Shown here one piece after another: positions 23,084-33,246 of a stretch of DNA of 64,000 bases. This DNA comes from Sphagnum magellanicum (Eukaryota > Streptophyta > Sphagnopsida > Sphagnales > Sphagnaceae), in contig CM038920.1 of the NCBI GenBank assembly GCA_021904315.1, forward strand, positions 15,500,001-15,564,000, in the 5' to 3' direction. A model generated the notes under the pieces. The model had not been told where the DNA came from. It was given only the letters and a program-made list of their open reading frames with translations, and did not search any database. Made by a program: the position numbers and the translations under genes. Position 1 is the first letter of the stretch. The number at the start of each line of letters is the position of its first letter.

Positions 23084-23907
23084 TGTCACAACCCTACTTT
23101 GAGAGAGTGTGAGGATGAAACTCACACTCCCAAAAAGGGGGATTCGAGACTCCTCTGGGACTCCCAAAACTTTAGAGTTCAATTGTAAAGGTCAAAACAC
23201 CTCGCATTAGAATGTTCTTTATATCATTGGAAAACTATCGAAGTGTCAATGTCGAAAATGGGCTTGCATGGGCCATTTGGACATATGCAGCACATGTTAT
23301 GGCAAAAAGAAGGGCCAGGAGTCAAATTGGCAATTTGACTCTCGACCACTAAAAGTCGGGAATCGACCCAACCCCGGTGCGTGCAGGTGCAGTATGACAC
23401 ACCATTGGAAAGCTCTCAAGGAGAGCTACAAGTTTGCTTCAGACCTCATCCCAATTGGAGGTCTGAGCAAAAAGTTATGACCTCACAAAGTCCCAAGAAT
23501 CCAAACCGGGACAATTTTGGGACTCCTATTTGGGAGTCCCGTGACAAAAAACCATTCGAATCTAAATGCCACGAAGAGACACAGAGAATACTATATGGGG
23601 GAAGGTGGTGGCTTCCCTTGAGTTCGGGCCATGGTGAGTTTTATGAGTCCAAAGTTGCTCGTGGCTTGTCCTAACACTAAAGGTGCTCCAGAAAGTGAAC
23701 TAACTAACTTGTTGGTTGGTTTGATGCATGTTCGAGTAAGTAACTAAAGCTTCTCACTCGTCCTAATCCCATCCTAGAGCTTCAGCACGCTCCTCTACCC
23801 CTTCTAGTGCTGAGAGTTGGGAGTGTGTCCCGAGTTCCTCACAATTCTGTTGTTTGAGTAACTTAGACCCATCTTGGGTCTAATTAGGAACTTGGGAGCG
23901 CGTCACA
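23084..23907 (+). mobile_element. Nested solo LTR of a different family (824 bp)
   Basis: The segment starts TGTCACAACCCTACTTTGAG and ends GGGAGCGCGTCACA, giving TG...CA ends. It is less AT-rich than its surroundings and interrupts the accessory coding region, whose Gln/Glu-rich reading resumes on the far side. Flanks are CAAGA (23079-23083) and AAAGA (23908-23912), a 4-of-5 match consistent with a mutated 5-bp target duplication. No internal retroelement domains are present, so it is most likely a solo LTR left by recombination. Short ORFs inside it are probably meaningless. Confidence 0.6.
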
Positions 23908-23912
23908 AAAGA

Positions 23913-25700
23913 TACCACAAATGACATTGCCACAAGAAGGATAGTTGAGGGAACAAAGCCAGGGAGTTAAGAGGGAACATGACATAAGGTTTCCAGAGGG
24001 TAAGGAACATCTGCACTTTAAAAGGGATGTATGTGAATATTTGATGGAGACCATTGCAAGTTCAAAACATTTTCAACATTTATAATAACATTTGCAGTAG
24101 TAACAACAACAGACACAATAAGGTTTACAGGCTATTAAACTACAAACGAAGAGAGTGGCGACATAACTTACTTTTGAAAAGTTTAGACCAGTAGAATTAC
24201 AAGTACCATCTAGTAGGCCAAAATCTGCCAAGGGATTCCCATTTGAATTTGAACTAGGGAGAAGAATGCTATAGGAGTTGGGATCATCTGTAAAAGGATT
24301 TGGAGATCTTACAACACAAACAAGTACACCAAAGTCTGTGGAGGAGGTAACTACAGAAGTAATGAAAGCAAATAAGGCAGTTGTGTTATTTCAAACCATG
24401 GCAATTGTGAGTCTGAATATGAGGAATTTGACTCTAGAGGTAAACATTTTGAAGAAAAAATTGGTTATAGGGGAGATGGATAAAGCAATGTTACAGGAGG
24501 AATTGGATAAGGAGAGAAATTTCTAGAAGGGGTATAAACATAACATGGAAATCTAAAAGAAGAACAAGACAAAGGTTGAGCGGAAAAATAAAGTGTTCAT
24601 TAAGAAACTACAGGATGGGAATGAGGAGCTCAAGGGTAGCACAACATGGCTAAAGACGCAAAATGAAGAATTATAGAATTTAAAGTAGAAGGCTAAAATC
24701 TGGGAAACCATAGAGAGGAAATGGACATAAGCCTATTTCTTCATAATAAACAATAAGAAGATTTGGATAGTCAAGTGAAGCATTGACTAAAGAAAAGAAG
24801 GAGAAGGAGAATGTTCTGACAGATTTGGAATTGACAAATTTGAAGAACGTATCTTTGTTGTAGTTTAACAAGCTTTAAAATAAAGATAGCAAAGGCAAAA
24901 AGAGAGTAGTTTATGGAGGACAAGAATGAGTATTAAAGAACTCTGCAACACCTGCAAGCATAGTTGGAGAGGGCACAAGAATAAAGGAAGAGTTTGGATC
25001 TAGCTGATATCAAGAAAAGATTAAAAGATTATGAACAGATGTTGTAATACTATACCTTGATGAGGACGAAGAATAAAAAGAAGGATTTTGAGGCAAAATC
25101 TAAGGAATGGTGGGAGGTTGCAGAAGAATATTTCATAAAGGAGTTCGAGAAGAATCTAGCTTAACATAAAGCTGATGAAAAAATTATGAAGTACAAGTTG
25201 GAAGCTTATCAAAAGAATTTTCTAGATTTCATTTGTGGCAATCTAACAAGTATAGAGATATCAAGCCAAGATGAAAAAATTGAAGCAAGGCCTAATGGAA
25301 CAATTCAAGAAGAGGAAGTATAGATTGAGGAATCATAAGACTTCAAAAGTGGAACATCCCAAGAGGAGGAGGTATAACCAGAGATACCATAGGACCTTAG
25401 AGGAGGGGTTAAAAAGAGAAAGAACCAAAGGGAATTCAAGAACAAGAAAAGGTGGAGGTTATTCCACCACTAGAAAAAAAGATATCCAAGATACAACATC
25501 TGGAAATAGAATCACAAATTGAATTAGTGTGGGAGGAGATTTGAATTGCATAACAAAACGTAGATGTAAAACCACTAGTTTCTATGTAGATTGGGATTAT
25601 AAAACTATAGTAGGGGAAACAAATGTTTAAAAGGATATAACAAACTCTAATTTCATTTTTGTCATTTTACAAGGATTTTGGGGATGGAATTCAAAGTACA
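23913..25700 (+). pseudogene. Accessory region behind integrase, part 2 (coiled coil)
   Basis: Plus-strand coding-like sequence continues after the solo LTR. The best open pieces are 24278-24526, with a heptad-rich segment (LEVNILKKKLVIGEMDKAML), and 25271-25522, very Lys/Arg-rich. Between them about 700 bp read as highly charged coiled-coil sequence broken by stops. No homology is recognised. A coiled-coil protein encoded downstream of pol could be structural or envelope-like; this is inference. Confidence 0.5.
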
Positions 25701-25710
25701 AAGGGGGTAA
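25699..25710 (+). other. Polypurine tract
   Basis: CAAAGGGGGTAA lies immediately before the TG of the 3' LTR, where plus-strand DNA synthesis is primed. Confidence 0.85.
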
Positions 25711-26294
25711 TGTTCAGGGGGTAGGATGAATATGTTATTTTGGATGAACAAGGTAGTTAGGATAAGGACTAATTAGGGAACTTTATGAGTTTGAATTTTG
25801 AATTTTTGTTGTTTTGATCATGATGATGTGACTTGGGATAGTTCAAAAGGTGAGAGTTCTAGAGAACAGTAGGAGAAGAAGATGAGACACGAAGTTTAGA
25901 AAAAAGTGTGAGGAGCTATAGGTACTTGCAATAGAAAACCACAAACTTTGTTTTAATATAGCACAAATTTTTAATTTTTTTTGGATTTTTTTCAACAAAA
26001 CATGGGATTATGTTGTATTTGGATTCAAAATTCTACAGTGAATTCTATGTTCATCTTTTGTGTGTATCAGATTATGATGAAATGAATTGTAATCTTGTTT
26101 TTAGAGTTTTTTACAATCTATTATGAAGTGTAAATTTTGGTTATATGTAATAACCATGAATCTGATGTTGGAATGAATGGTAGTGTTAAGTTTGTTAAGA
26201 CTTAAGATAGGAATAGTGAACATATGCATGTGAAATGCAAATATGTTATAGTAATGTGAAATATTCTACAATAATTTAAATTTCACTTATACCA
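25711..26294 (+). repeat. 3' LTR of the gypsy element (584 bp)
   Basis: Starts TGTTCAGGGGGTAGGATGAA and ends ACTTATACCA. It aligns with the 5' LTR (14458-15077) but with many substitutions and a missing ~30-bp segment, showing that the insertion is not recent. Confidence 0.92.
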
Positions 26295-26299
26295 AAAGA
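26295..26299. other. Target-site duplication AAAGA (right)
   Basis: Exact repeat of 14453-14457. The A/G-rich flank that follows (AAAGGAGGAAGAAGG...) continues the purine-rich sequence that precedes the element. Confidence 0.85.
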
Positions 26300-26959
26300 A
26301 AAGGAGGAAGAAGGAAATTAGTTTTAGGGTTGGGGAAGGAAGTTGATAATAAGAGGGGTAGGTAAGAAGGAAAGGTGAGTAGGAGGGGTAAGTAGCATGG
26401 ACAGTTGGGGGTAAGGGGGCAACGAAAAAAAAACCAGTTTTGTGTTTCATCACCCAATTTGAAAAACGAGACTGGTGCATTGGTGGGTGTTGGGTCACTC
26501 AAGCCCTTTATAAAAGGAAATCTTCCTCCTAGCCTTTAAGGCGCTTATAAATCTATAAGTTACCTTGAGGTTGGTGAATTCAAATCATGCCTATATTGTA
26601 TGCTAAAGAAGGGCAAAGGTCTTATTGGGGATTCATAGTTTGGCCAGAATGAACCAACACCCATAAGGGCACCACCATGGATGGATGGTGTGTGGACAAG
26701 ACGTTTTTTTTTCATTGGGTTATTGTTCCCCAACTAAGTTACTTATCCTAAAATTGTGTTAGGTGTTTTAAATTTGGGGTTATACTTTCCTGGTATTATT
26801 GTTTTTGTTGCAATGCCCTAAAACACAACAAAGACCACATCCCTCTTTTTAACACTAAAATAGGGACCTTTAAAAAGCATAATGGTAGAGAAATTATAAT
26901 TTGTGGTCATCATTTTCATCTTGGAACTAATAATTTTGTAACTTCTATTTCTTTTTATT
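26300..26959. other. Purine-rich flank and unassigned sequence
   Basis: A G/A-rich tract runs to about 26420; then ordinary sequence with no recognised gene. The N-terminal part of the adjacent non-LTR element may extend into this interval, but I cannot read it. Confidence 0.4.
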
Positions 26960-29520
26960 TTTTTACAAACAGTCTTTCTTAATGATCAACCATTCTTTAA
27001 GAGTTATGATCTTTGCCTGATTCTCTGGATCGGCTTTTCCCATTTGTTCAACAATTTTACACACACCCATCCCCATTGTATTTTTTTTCAAATTTCCCAA
27101 CACGGGGATCCAATGTCATTTTGTCAAAATTAGGTACACAACAAGGGGACCCATTGCGAGGAGCATTGTTTATTTTAATTCACCTTCATGTTCTTTGCCC
27201 TATAACAACAATCCACCCTACTTGCGTTTTCCCTTCATTGGCAAATGATATGCATATTGTAGGTCTTTGCATCAGATGACGTTCATGTTTTTTACAATTA
27301 CAAGAAAAGTTTTCAAAATTGGGGTTTTCAATGCAACCAATAAAGTGTGTAACTTGGTTTCCATAAGGGTTGGACCACTTTATATCACTTCTTCTTGGCT
27401 TTCTTACTCTTGACATGGGTTTTTGTATTTTGGGCAGATCGGTGAAATCTAAATCATTCATTAAGTCATTTGTGGCTAAAGCTCTTCATGAAGATCTTGG
27501 GAAATATCTAGTTTCCTTATGCTTGCAGATCTTCATGTGGTTTTTATGATGCTCTCATTGTGCTATGTCTAACACCTTGGCTATTTGTTTCATACAATGT
27601 TTCCATCCTTAGGTATTTTGCAACATTACATTGAGTTTAATACTTGTACCATAGTTGCGTTGGAGATTTGACTTGGTGTGAGATCTTTTGGTAGTTTTAT
27701 TAATCACCTGACTCATCTTCAAACCATTTTTTTGGTTTCTTTAGGTAGGTTTGGCCTCCCTTTTATAATTCGGACTGTTGTCCTTGCATTCTTGGGATGT
27801 TAGGCTCTAATCATTACTACACTTATCATTTGTTTCTAGTAGGATGATCATCCTATTCTTTTGGATGTAGCAGCATATGTTGAAACTAGCACTTCCCTGT
27901 TCCAAATCACACTATGAGACACTAGAACCTTTTTACCCTAGGTTGTTTGCTCTCAAGCCCCACCCTTTGAGAGCACCCTTTGAGAGCCTAATGGTTCAAT
28001 TTTATCCCCAATTGCAAGCTTCTTTGGAAGATCATTTACACGAGCAAAAGTTTGCTTCACTTTTAGTAGATGTTCCTTTAGATATCATGCAAACACGTTT
28101 CTACTCATGGGTATTTGCACATTAAGATGACCTTATATGGATGTCACAATGGTAGTTTTTCCTATATTCCTTAAGTACAAGAATAAGATCCATTAAAATA
28201 ATAAAAAAAGGATTCACTTATCTAAAGTTATCATAATCAACCTTTCAAAAATGAAAAACTCAAATCAAAATCTTGGATAACCAACAAGTGATGGACTTTT
28301 AAATTTTGCCCACATTTTTTGTCACACCTACAAAACTCATGGATATGGACTTTTATTTTACACTATGTTAATCTTATGTGTTTGAAACTTTGGGACATTG
28401 GATGAATTATGTTTAAGAAACTAAATATTCATTGAATGAATGGAACGTGATTTTATTTTATTATGTTATGGACTTTTTAAAATTCCAAAAACTATAATTA
28501 TTTAAAAAGTTTTTTTAACATTTAAAAATAATTATTTTAAAATAGTTTCTTTTGAAATATTTTATATATGTCTTATAGCATCATGATTTGAAATTGGAAA
28601 TGGAAAAAAATGTTATTTTCAATATCATCTAAAAATTCATATTTTAAGCTAGTTTTCAACTACATTAGAAAAGGACTTTAAAAGGGACTCTAATCTACCA
28701 AAATTATAACACCCTTGTGTGTTTTTGCCTTCATGTATGGGTCTACGGGGCATTTAGTTATTAGTTTGTCCTACCACACCTACATTTCATTTATCCCCAA
28801 CCCACTTCCTTACAACATTATGTACCCGTCATGGTTTGCCACATCCTATAGTTGCCCATCTTTCACAGTGTTAGTGTGGTCATACCATTGATGATCTAGT
28901 TACCCATTTGCTTCATTGCCCACGATAACCCACGAATACACTTCAGGATACTATCATAGCTATTATTTTGGAGAATGGAGCACATGTTCAGAGGAGGTCT
29001 CCCACCTTTGCCCTCACCGCACCCAACAACAAATGGATATCCTTATCAATAGAGACAACTTCCAAACCTTGATGGATGTCATCATTGTTAACCTAATTTG
29101 CATAAATATGGTGCAATGAACATTGACAATGACAACATTTACAACGATGATGGCTGCTCAGGAGAAAACATGGTCATGCATTGAGCAAACACTAGGCAAT
29201 GACTTCATTCCCCTTGCTATTGAGACATATGGGTGTCTTCATTTTTGTTTTGATTCATTTTTTACTACTTGTGCACATATCACTATTGCGCATCATCAAC
29301 GATTTTCTTTAATCCCCTCAATGCTTGTTTCTTACTATTGACAATGCGTGTCCATAGCCCCACAACATGTGCAAGCCATAGCAATTATTCAATGAGTTGC
29401 TCCACTTGGTCAAGGTTCCTCACTTCTTCCACACATCAAATCTAGTGCACCTATGGCAGTAGCCAATTTGCGGCAGATGTGTGAGAAATTACAACTCTTT
29501 CATCTTAGATCTTCTTTGTT
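26960..29520 (+). pseudogene. Relic of a non-LTR retroelement with RLE-like C-terminus
   Basis: Frames broken by stops carry RT landmarks: LFPFVQQFYTHPSPLYFF, then GTQQGDPLRGALF (27133), then CVFPSLANDMHIVG, where the catalytic A-D-D reads A-N-D. Downstream reading continues (KSFIKSFVAKALHEDLG near 27450; FAL(K)PHPLRAPFESL-like at 27945; DIMQTRFYSWVFAH to 28122). The third dispersed-repeat copy (28110-28730) then interrupts it. Beyond it come a Cys-His cluster (C-stop-C then THLLHC, 28869-28919) and QQQMDILINRDNFQTLMDVI, giving D-x12-D (29036, 29075), then QEKTW with Lys at 29165 and FIPLAIETYGCLH. Cys-His cluster plus D-x12-D...K is the arrangement of the restriction-like endonuclease of R2-type elements. 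Heavily mutated and inactive. Confidence 0.7.
28110..28730 (+). mobile_element. Dispersed TIR repeat, copy 3, inside the non-LTR element
   Basis: Its interior matches copies 1 and 2. Ends are GGTATTTGCACATT and TGTGTTTTTGCCT. TCATG lies on both sides (28105-28109 and 28731-28735), a candidate 5-bp target duplication. Coding-like sequence of the retroelement stops at the left edge and resumes after the right edge, which independently supports these boundaries. Confidence 0.7.
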
Positions 29521-29529
29521 ATCGTTGAT

Positions 29530-30643
29530 TTTCATTTTGTAGCCACGAGTTCTCTTTGCATAAGGTCTTTACCTGATTTTTGTGGATTTTTTAATTTTTT
29601 TTTTGGGTTGTGTCTACTTGTGTTCTCATTTGCCTTGTACTTTTGATGGATGGGTTCCCATCCTTGATTTTTATTTCCAGGGTTTTTCTTCTTTGTGAGC
29701 TCGCTAGGCTGTGTGCCTTGGGACCCGGAATTTTCACACTTACCACACTTATCGATGGGTAACTGGGGAACATCTTTTGGCACTCCTCAGTACCGCCCTA
29801 CACTTTGCCTCCTTTCATCTCCTTTTTTGCAAATGCCGTTGGTTTGCTGTCATTATCATCCTTCAAGCACCTTTGATTTGCCACCATTCATTTGCATTCT
29901 TATGCTTTCAAACACACTTTATAGATACTAAGCAAGCAGTAAAGGCAAGGTTTATCTTTATGCAAAGCAACACCCCCTTGCCAGAGAATTTCCTGAAAAA
30001 AGGGCCCAATTTGGCTCTGCCTTGGGTGAGCCTTTGTGGGGAATGCCGTGATCCTCAGGCATTACCCTACGTGTAATTCCATTTGAACTTGCCCTACCAG
30101 CTTTTTATGCTGACTAAGTATCAGCTATGTTCGGGGTTATATTGTCAGGGGCTACCTCTCATTGCAATGCCTTAAGGCAACACAAAGCACTGGGGGAAAA
30201 ATTCAGAGAAAAACGGAGGAACATGCATCTGGTGTAATTTACCTCCACAATAGGGAGGGTATATTTCATCTCAAGTAAGGTTCTTACACTTTGTAAAGTT
30301 CATGCTATATGTACACTTAGTTCACAAATATCATACAGGTTCAAATCAGCCACCGATTCTACATGTGTCTTGTTTGATCTTGGCCTCTTTCTTTATGAGG
30401 GGTTAAACCCCGAGGATAAGGACATTACCACAGTAAGAGGCAATAGTCAGGTGAAGACTCGATTTTGGTAATGCCCTCCACCAAGGACCTTACCTTTCAC
30501 ATAACAAACTCAGGGAATTTGCACATTGCAAATTCAGGGCACCTTACAACGGCACATTTTCATGCTCCAGCCTGGAGTGGGAGATTATCTGTTGTAGCTC
30601 CCTGCCTTGGTTTTCATTGTCATAGTTGTTAGCCCTTGGATCG
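29530..30643. other. Unassigned, somewhat GC-richer interval
   Basis: No recognised gene. The sequence is less AT-rich than most of the window and carries several GGCATTACC/GGTAATGCC and CATTGCAATGCC-like elements (30056, 30170, 30424, 30474), suggesting a structured repeat or element remnant rather than exons. Short ORFs on both strands overlap and lack domains. Confidence 0.35.
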
Positions 30644-30754
30644 TTATGTAGAGGTAGGCATTGCTGTCAGTGCCTTTTAGCCCTTGACCAAGGGCGGAGC
30701 CTGAGGTCTGGGGTCAGAAGCCACTAACAGCAATGCCTTCCCCTATACATAACC
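30644..30754. ncRNA. 111-nt long imperfect hairpin (foldback)
   Basis: The left arm GTTATGTAGAGGTAGGCATT (continuing GCTGTCAGTGCC) pairs with the right arm GGCACTAACAG-type sequence ending CCTATACATAAC over about 32 positions, with a few mismatches and one or two bulges. The loop of about 45 nt contains a small nested stem, CCCTTG/CAAGGG. This could be a foldback MITE, the two close TIRs of a tiny element, or a plant miRNA-like precursor. Transcription cannot be seen from sequence, so the RNA label is provisional. Confidence 0.4.
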
Positions 30755-31768
30755 CCCTTCGAACCTGCCTTTTCCCTTACACTCACTAACTACTGGTCGA
30801 ACCCTGCATTTAAGAATCTCAATTATAAGTCTATTGCAAGGAAAAGAAAGTAGAATGGGAAAAAAGGATTTGAAAAAATCTCCAGAAGTTATTTTCAATT
30901 TGCTTGTACCAGCAGCCAGTTTGGAGAGAAATGGGTTTCTGAGAAACGACAATGGTGAGCGTCAGAAGTAGACATAACCCAGTAGTAGTGTGAGTACAAT
31001 GGTGCATTTGAAGAGAAGACAATGAGGGAAGAACAAAGAGAACAGGAGAACAATGGAATCTTCATATTCATTTCATTTTGCAGACATGAACTCATCAGGT
31101 TTGTCACAGTAAGAAAAAAAATTCAATGCAATTCTTACTTTACCATCCAATAAATCTTTTTAAAAGCATTGGCGCACTACAGTCATATCTTAGTTCTACT
31201 GTAGAAAAATGCATGCAGCAACAATAGGTTGATGAGAGAGGTTCTGTAAGAGAGCATCTCTACCCACAGCAGGAAAAGGGGCTGTAAAATAAAGCTATAG
31301 CTAATTATAGCGAGTTCAGTACCGCAAAACTGTAAACAAACCCATAATACAGTCCGCTCCAAGTGGGCCAGTACATGGGAATGACTGTTTTTTATTAGCC
31401 TAGGTGGTGACACTTCATTAGTCCCTCAATTTGTATAGTGCCAATCCACTGTTTTATGTTTATTGGTTGGAATGGGGGGATAATAAACAAGGTATGTTGG
31501 ATGTTGTAGAGGCCTAAATAGGTAGCAGGTGTGGGTGGGGATGCTATAACCAGTGTGTTTTCAAGAAAATGGACACACTGTTAAACAAGGACAGCTCCTG
31601 GCATAGCTAATTGCTCTGCCAGTTATGGCGAGTTCAAACTAACAATAAGTTAAAATAGGAATATTTTTTCCCATGAAATTTCAAAAGAAATTGAACTCAC
31701 AGTTCACAGTAACACCTGGGAATATTCCTCATAATGCAGGACAAAATGAAAACTACATCAATCACTAA
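30755..31768. other. Interval without a recognisable gene
   Basis: Overlapping short ORFs only. Two related segments, CTATAGCTAATTATAGCGAGTTCA (31290-31318) and CATAGCTAATTGC...TTATGGCGAGTTCA (31602-31634), are direct repeats about 315 bp apart. No gene is supported. Confidence 0.45.
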
Positions 31769-33243
31769 TGGTGCATTCACACTTGATGTTAAGTCAGTGT
31801 TAAATGAAAATCTAGGTGGCATCCTAGGTGGCATGCAATGTCAAGTAGTTGATAGCTTAATGTTAAGTAAATGTTAGCTTAACATAAATTTTTTATGGTA
31901 AGTAGGTTTAAGTCCTATATGACCAGGCCTCCTTAAGTTCGGAAATCGCACGAATATATGATTCCGATGTTTTTTCGGGCACCTGCTGCCTCTAAAGGCG
32001 TGCGATTCGTGCATTAGTATATTAACTATGGGTTAAGGTTCTCCCCAATCTTATTATTAACCACTGCTACTGGAGATAATAAGAGGCAGTCAGTCTTCTT
32101 CTACAACTAATAACAACTAATAACCAGCAGCGGAAGAGGAAGAAGACAAGACAACGAGGTGCTAATTCCCTTCTTGGAGTGCCATCTCGTTGAAGGTTTG
32201 TCGCAACTTCTCAAGCTGCCTCGAATGCAATATGCCTTCCAAAAATAAGCTTGTGAGTGCAGAACGATGATCATCTTTCTCGAGTTCGAGAAATCAGCCT
32301 CCACAGTCATTGTTCCAGGCATAACGTTGGCCAAACCGGCTGCAAAGCGAAGCATGTAGGGGAAACAATTACTGAGTGGCCGCCATGCTTTCCCAAAATT
32401 AGAGTCTTCGCTTCCTTTCGTCAAAGCTGCCTTGAGGTTTGAGTCTCGGGATATCAATCACACAAGCTACTCAAACTCGTTGCTGACGACTTCCTCGACA
32501 ACAGTTTCTGGAAAAAAATGCTTCAGCCTCTCCTCGTGTTCAAACAGTAACTCCGTAAACTCGATAGTTGAAAGTCCCGCAATCTCAAGTGGCAGTACTG
32601 GAGGAGCAACGTCGGTCTTCTCTCGGTTTCTTACGTCACGCTCAGTAATTATAGCGGTGACTGAGTACATAGCTTGAACATAGACTCGAGAAATATCCTT
32701 AGTGACCTCTTCCAAATCATCAGCTGGGAGTCAATTTGCCATGGACATCGCTAATAAATTGGTTCCCTTAATATGCCGCTCTGCTTGATTTCACAGCAAC
32801 GTAAACGGGCCGTACCTAATAAGAAGAAGGCTAGAATTATGTTCTTCTTCAACAAGTGCATCAGATGTTGGATCAGGAGAAGTGCTAGTTTCATGGGTAG
32901 CACCGATAGTTGTCTTCAATTCAGTCACAAGACTCGATAGGTTGGATGTCTGCTGTCGCAACGTAAGATTGGAAGCTTGCAAAGAGGCACTCGTTGACTA
33001 AAACAGATCCAGCATCTTGTGAAGCATTAATAATGAATCATTAAATTGGCCGCCAAGACATTTCGAATCCTACAGTTTGTTACAAAAATCTATGTGTACG
33101 AAAATAGGTGAATTGCGGATTTCCTAAATGCGTGCAATGCACGCAAAAGGAGGCCCATGCACGAATCTAAGGAGGCATGTATATGACTAACATGACATTA
33201 GGGGACTCAACACTAGTCCATAACACCAAGTGTGAATGCACCT
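31769..33243 (-). mobile_element. TIR DNA transposon, 1475 bp, with TAA target duplication
   Basis: GGTGCATTCACACTTG at 31770-31785 is exactly inverted as CAAGTGTGAATGCACC at 33227-33242. TAA occurs on both sides (31766-31768 and 33244-33246). A 3-bp TAA duplication is usual for PIF/Harbinger elements, yet the interior carries a hAT-like transposase tail on the minus strand, so superfamily assignment is conflicting. Internal sequence is GC-richer than the flanks. The element is too short for a full transposase and is probably a deletion derivative. Confidence 0.7.
32160..32982 (-). pseudogene. Truncated, frameshifted hAT-like transposase C-terminal region
   Basis: Reading the minus strand from 32982 gives LRQQTSNLSSLVTELKTTIG, then from 32715 PPVLPLEIAGLSTIEFTELL, then from 32457 KALTKGSE-like and FPYMLRFAAGLANVMPGTMT followed by VEADFS. 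After one frameshift near 32285 it continues LEKDDHRSALTSLFLEGILH. The order 'P-G-T-x-T-V-E-A-D-F-S ... E-K-D-D-x-R-x-x-L-T ... L-E-G-I-L-H' matches, as I know it, the C-terminal dimerisation region of hAT-like, RNase H-fold transposases. Only the tail is present. It lies wholly within the TIR element and shares its boundaries. Confidence 0.55.
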
Positions 33244-33246
33244 TAA

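Larger units (their letters stand above)
14458..26294 (+). mobile_element. Complete but defective Ty3/gypsy LTR retrotransposon (~11.8 kb)
   Basis: Two LTRs with TG...CA ends, a primer-binding site 2 bases after the 5' LTR, a polypurine tract just before the 3' LTR and a perfect AAAGA target duplication define the boundaries. Domain order is gag, protease, reverse transcriptase, RNase H, integrase, which is Ty3/gypsy rather than Copia order. No chromodomain is apparent after integrase. Large size and a long region between integrase and the 3' LTR are features of the plant Tat/Athila branch, to which I tentatively assign it. Every coding domain carries stops or frameshifts, and the LTRs differ by many substitutions and an indel, so the insertion is old and inactive. 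A solo LTR of another family is nested at 23084-23907. Confidence 0.92.

Noticed and set aside
23268..23674. Two overlapping ORFs inside the 23-kb segment
   Set aside because: They lie within a segment best explained as a solo LTR and match no protein family.
26283..26502. Two minus-strand ORFs just after the gypsy element
   Set aside because: Pro/Phe/Leu-rich translation of the purine-rich flank in two frames; not credible coding.
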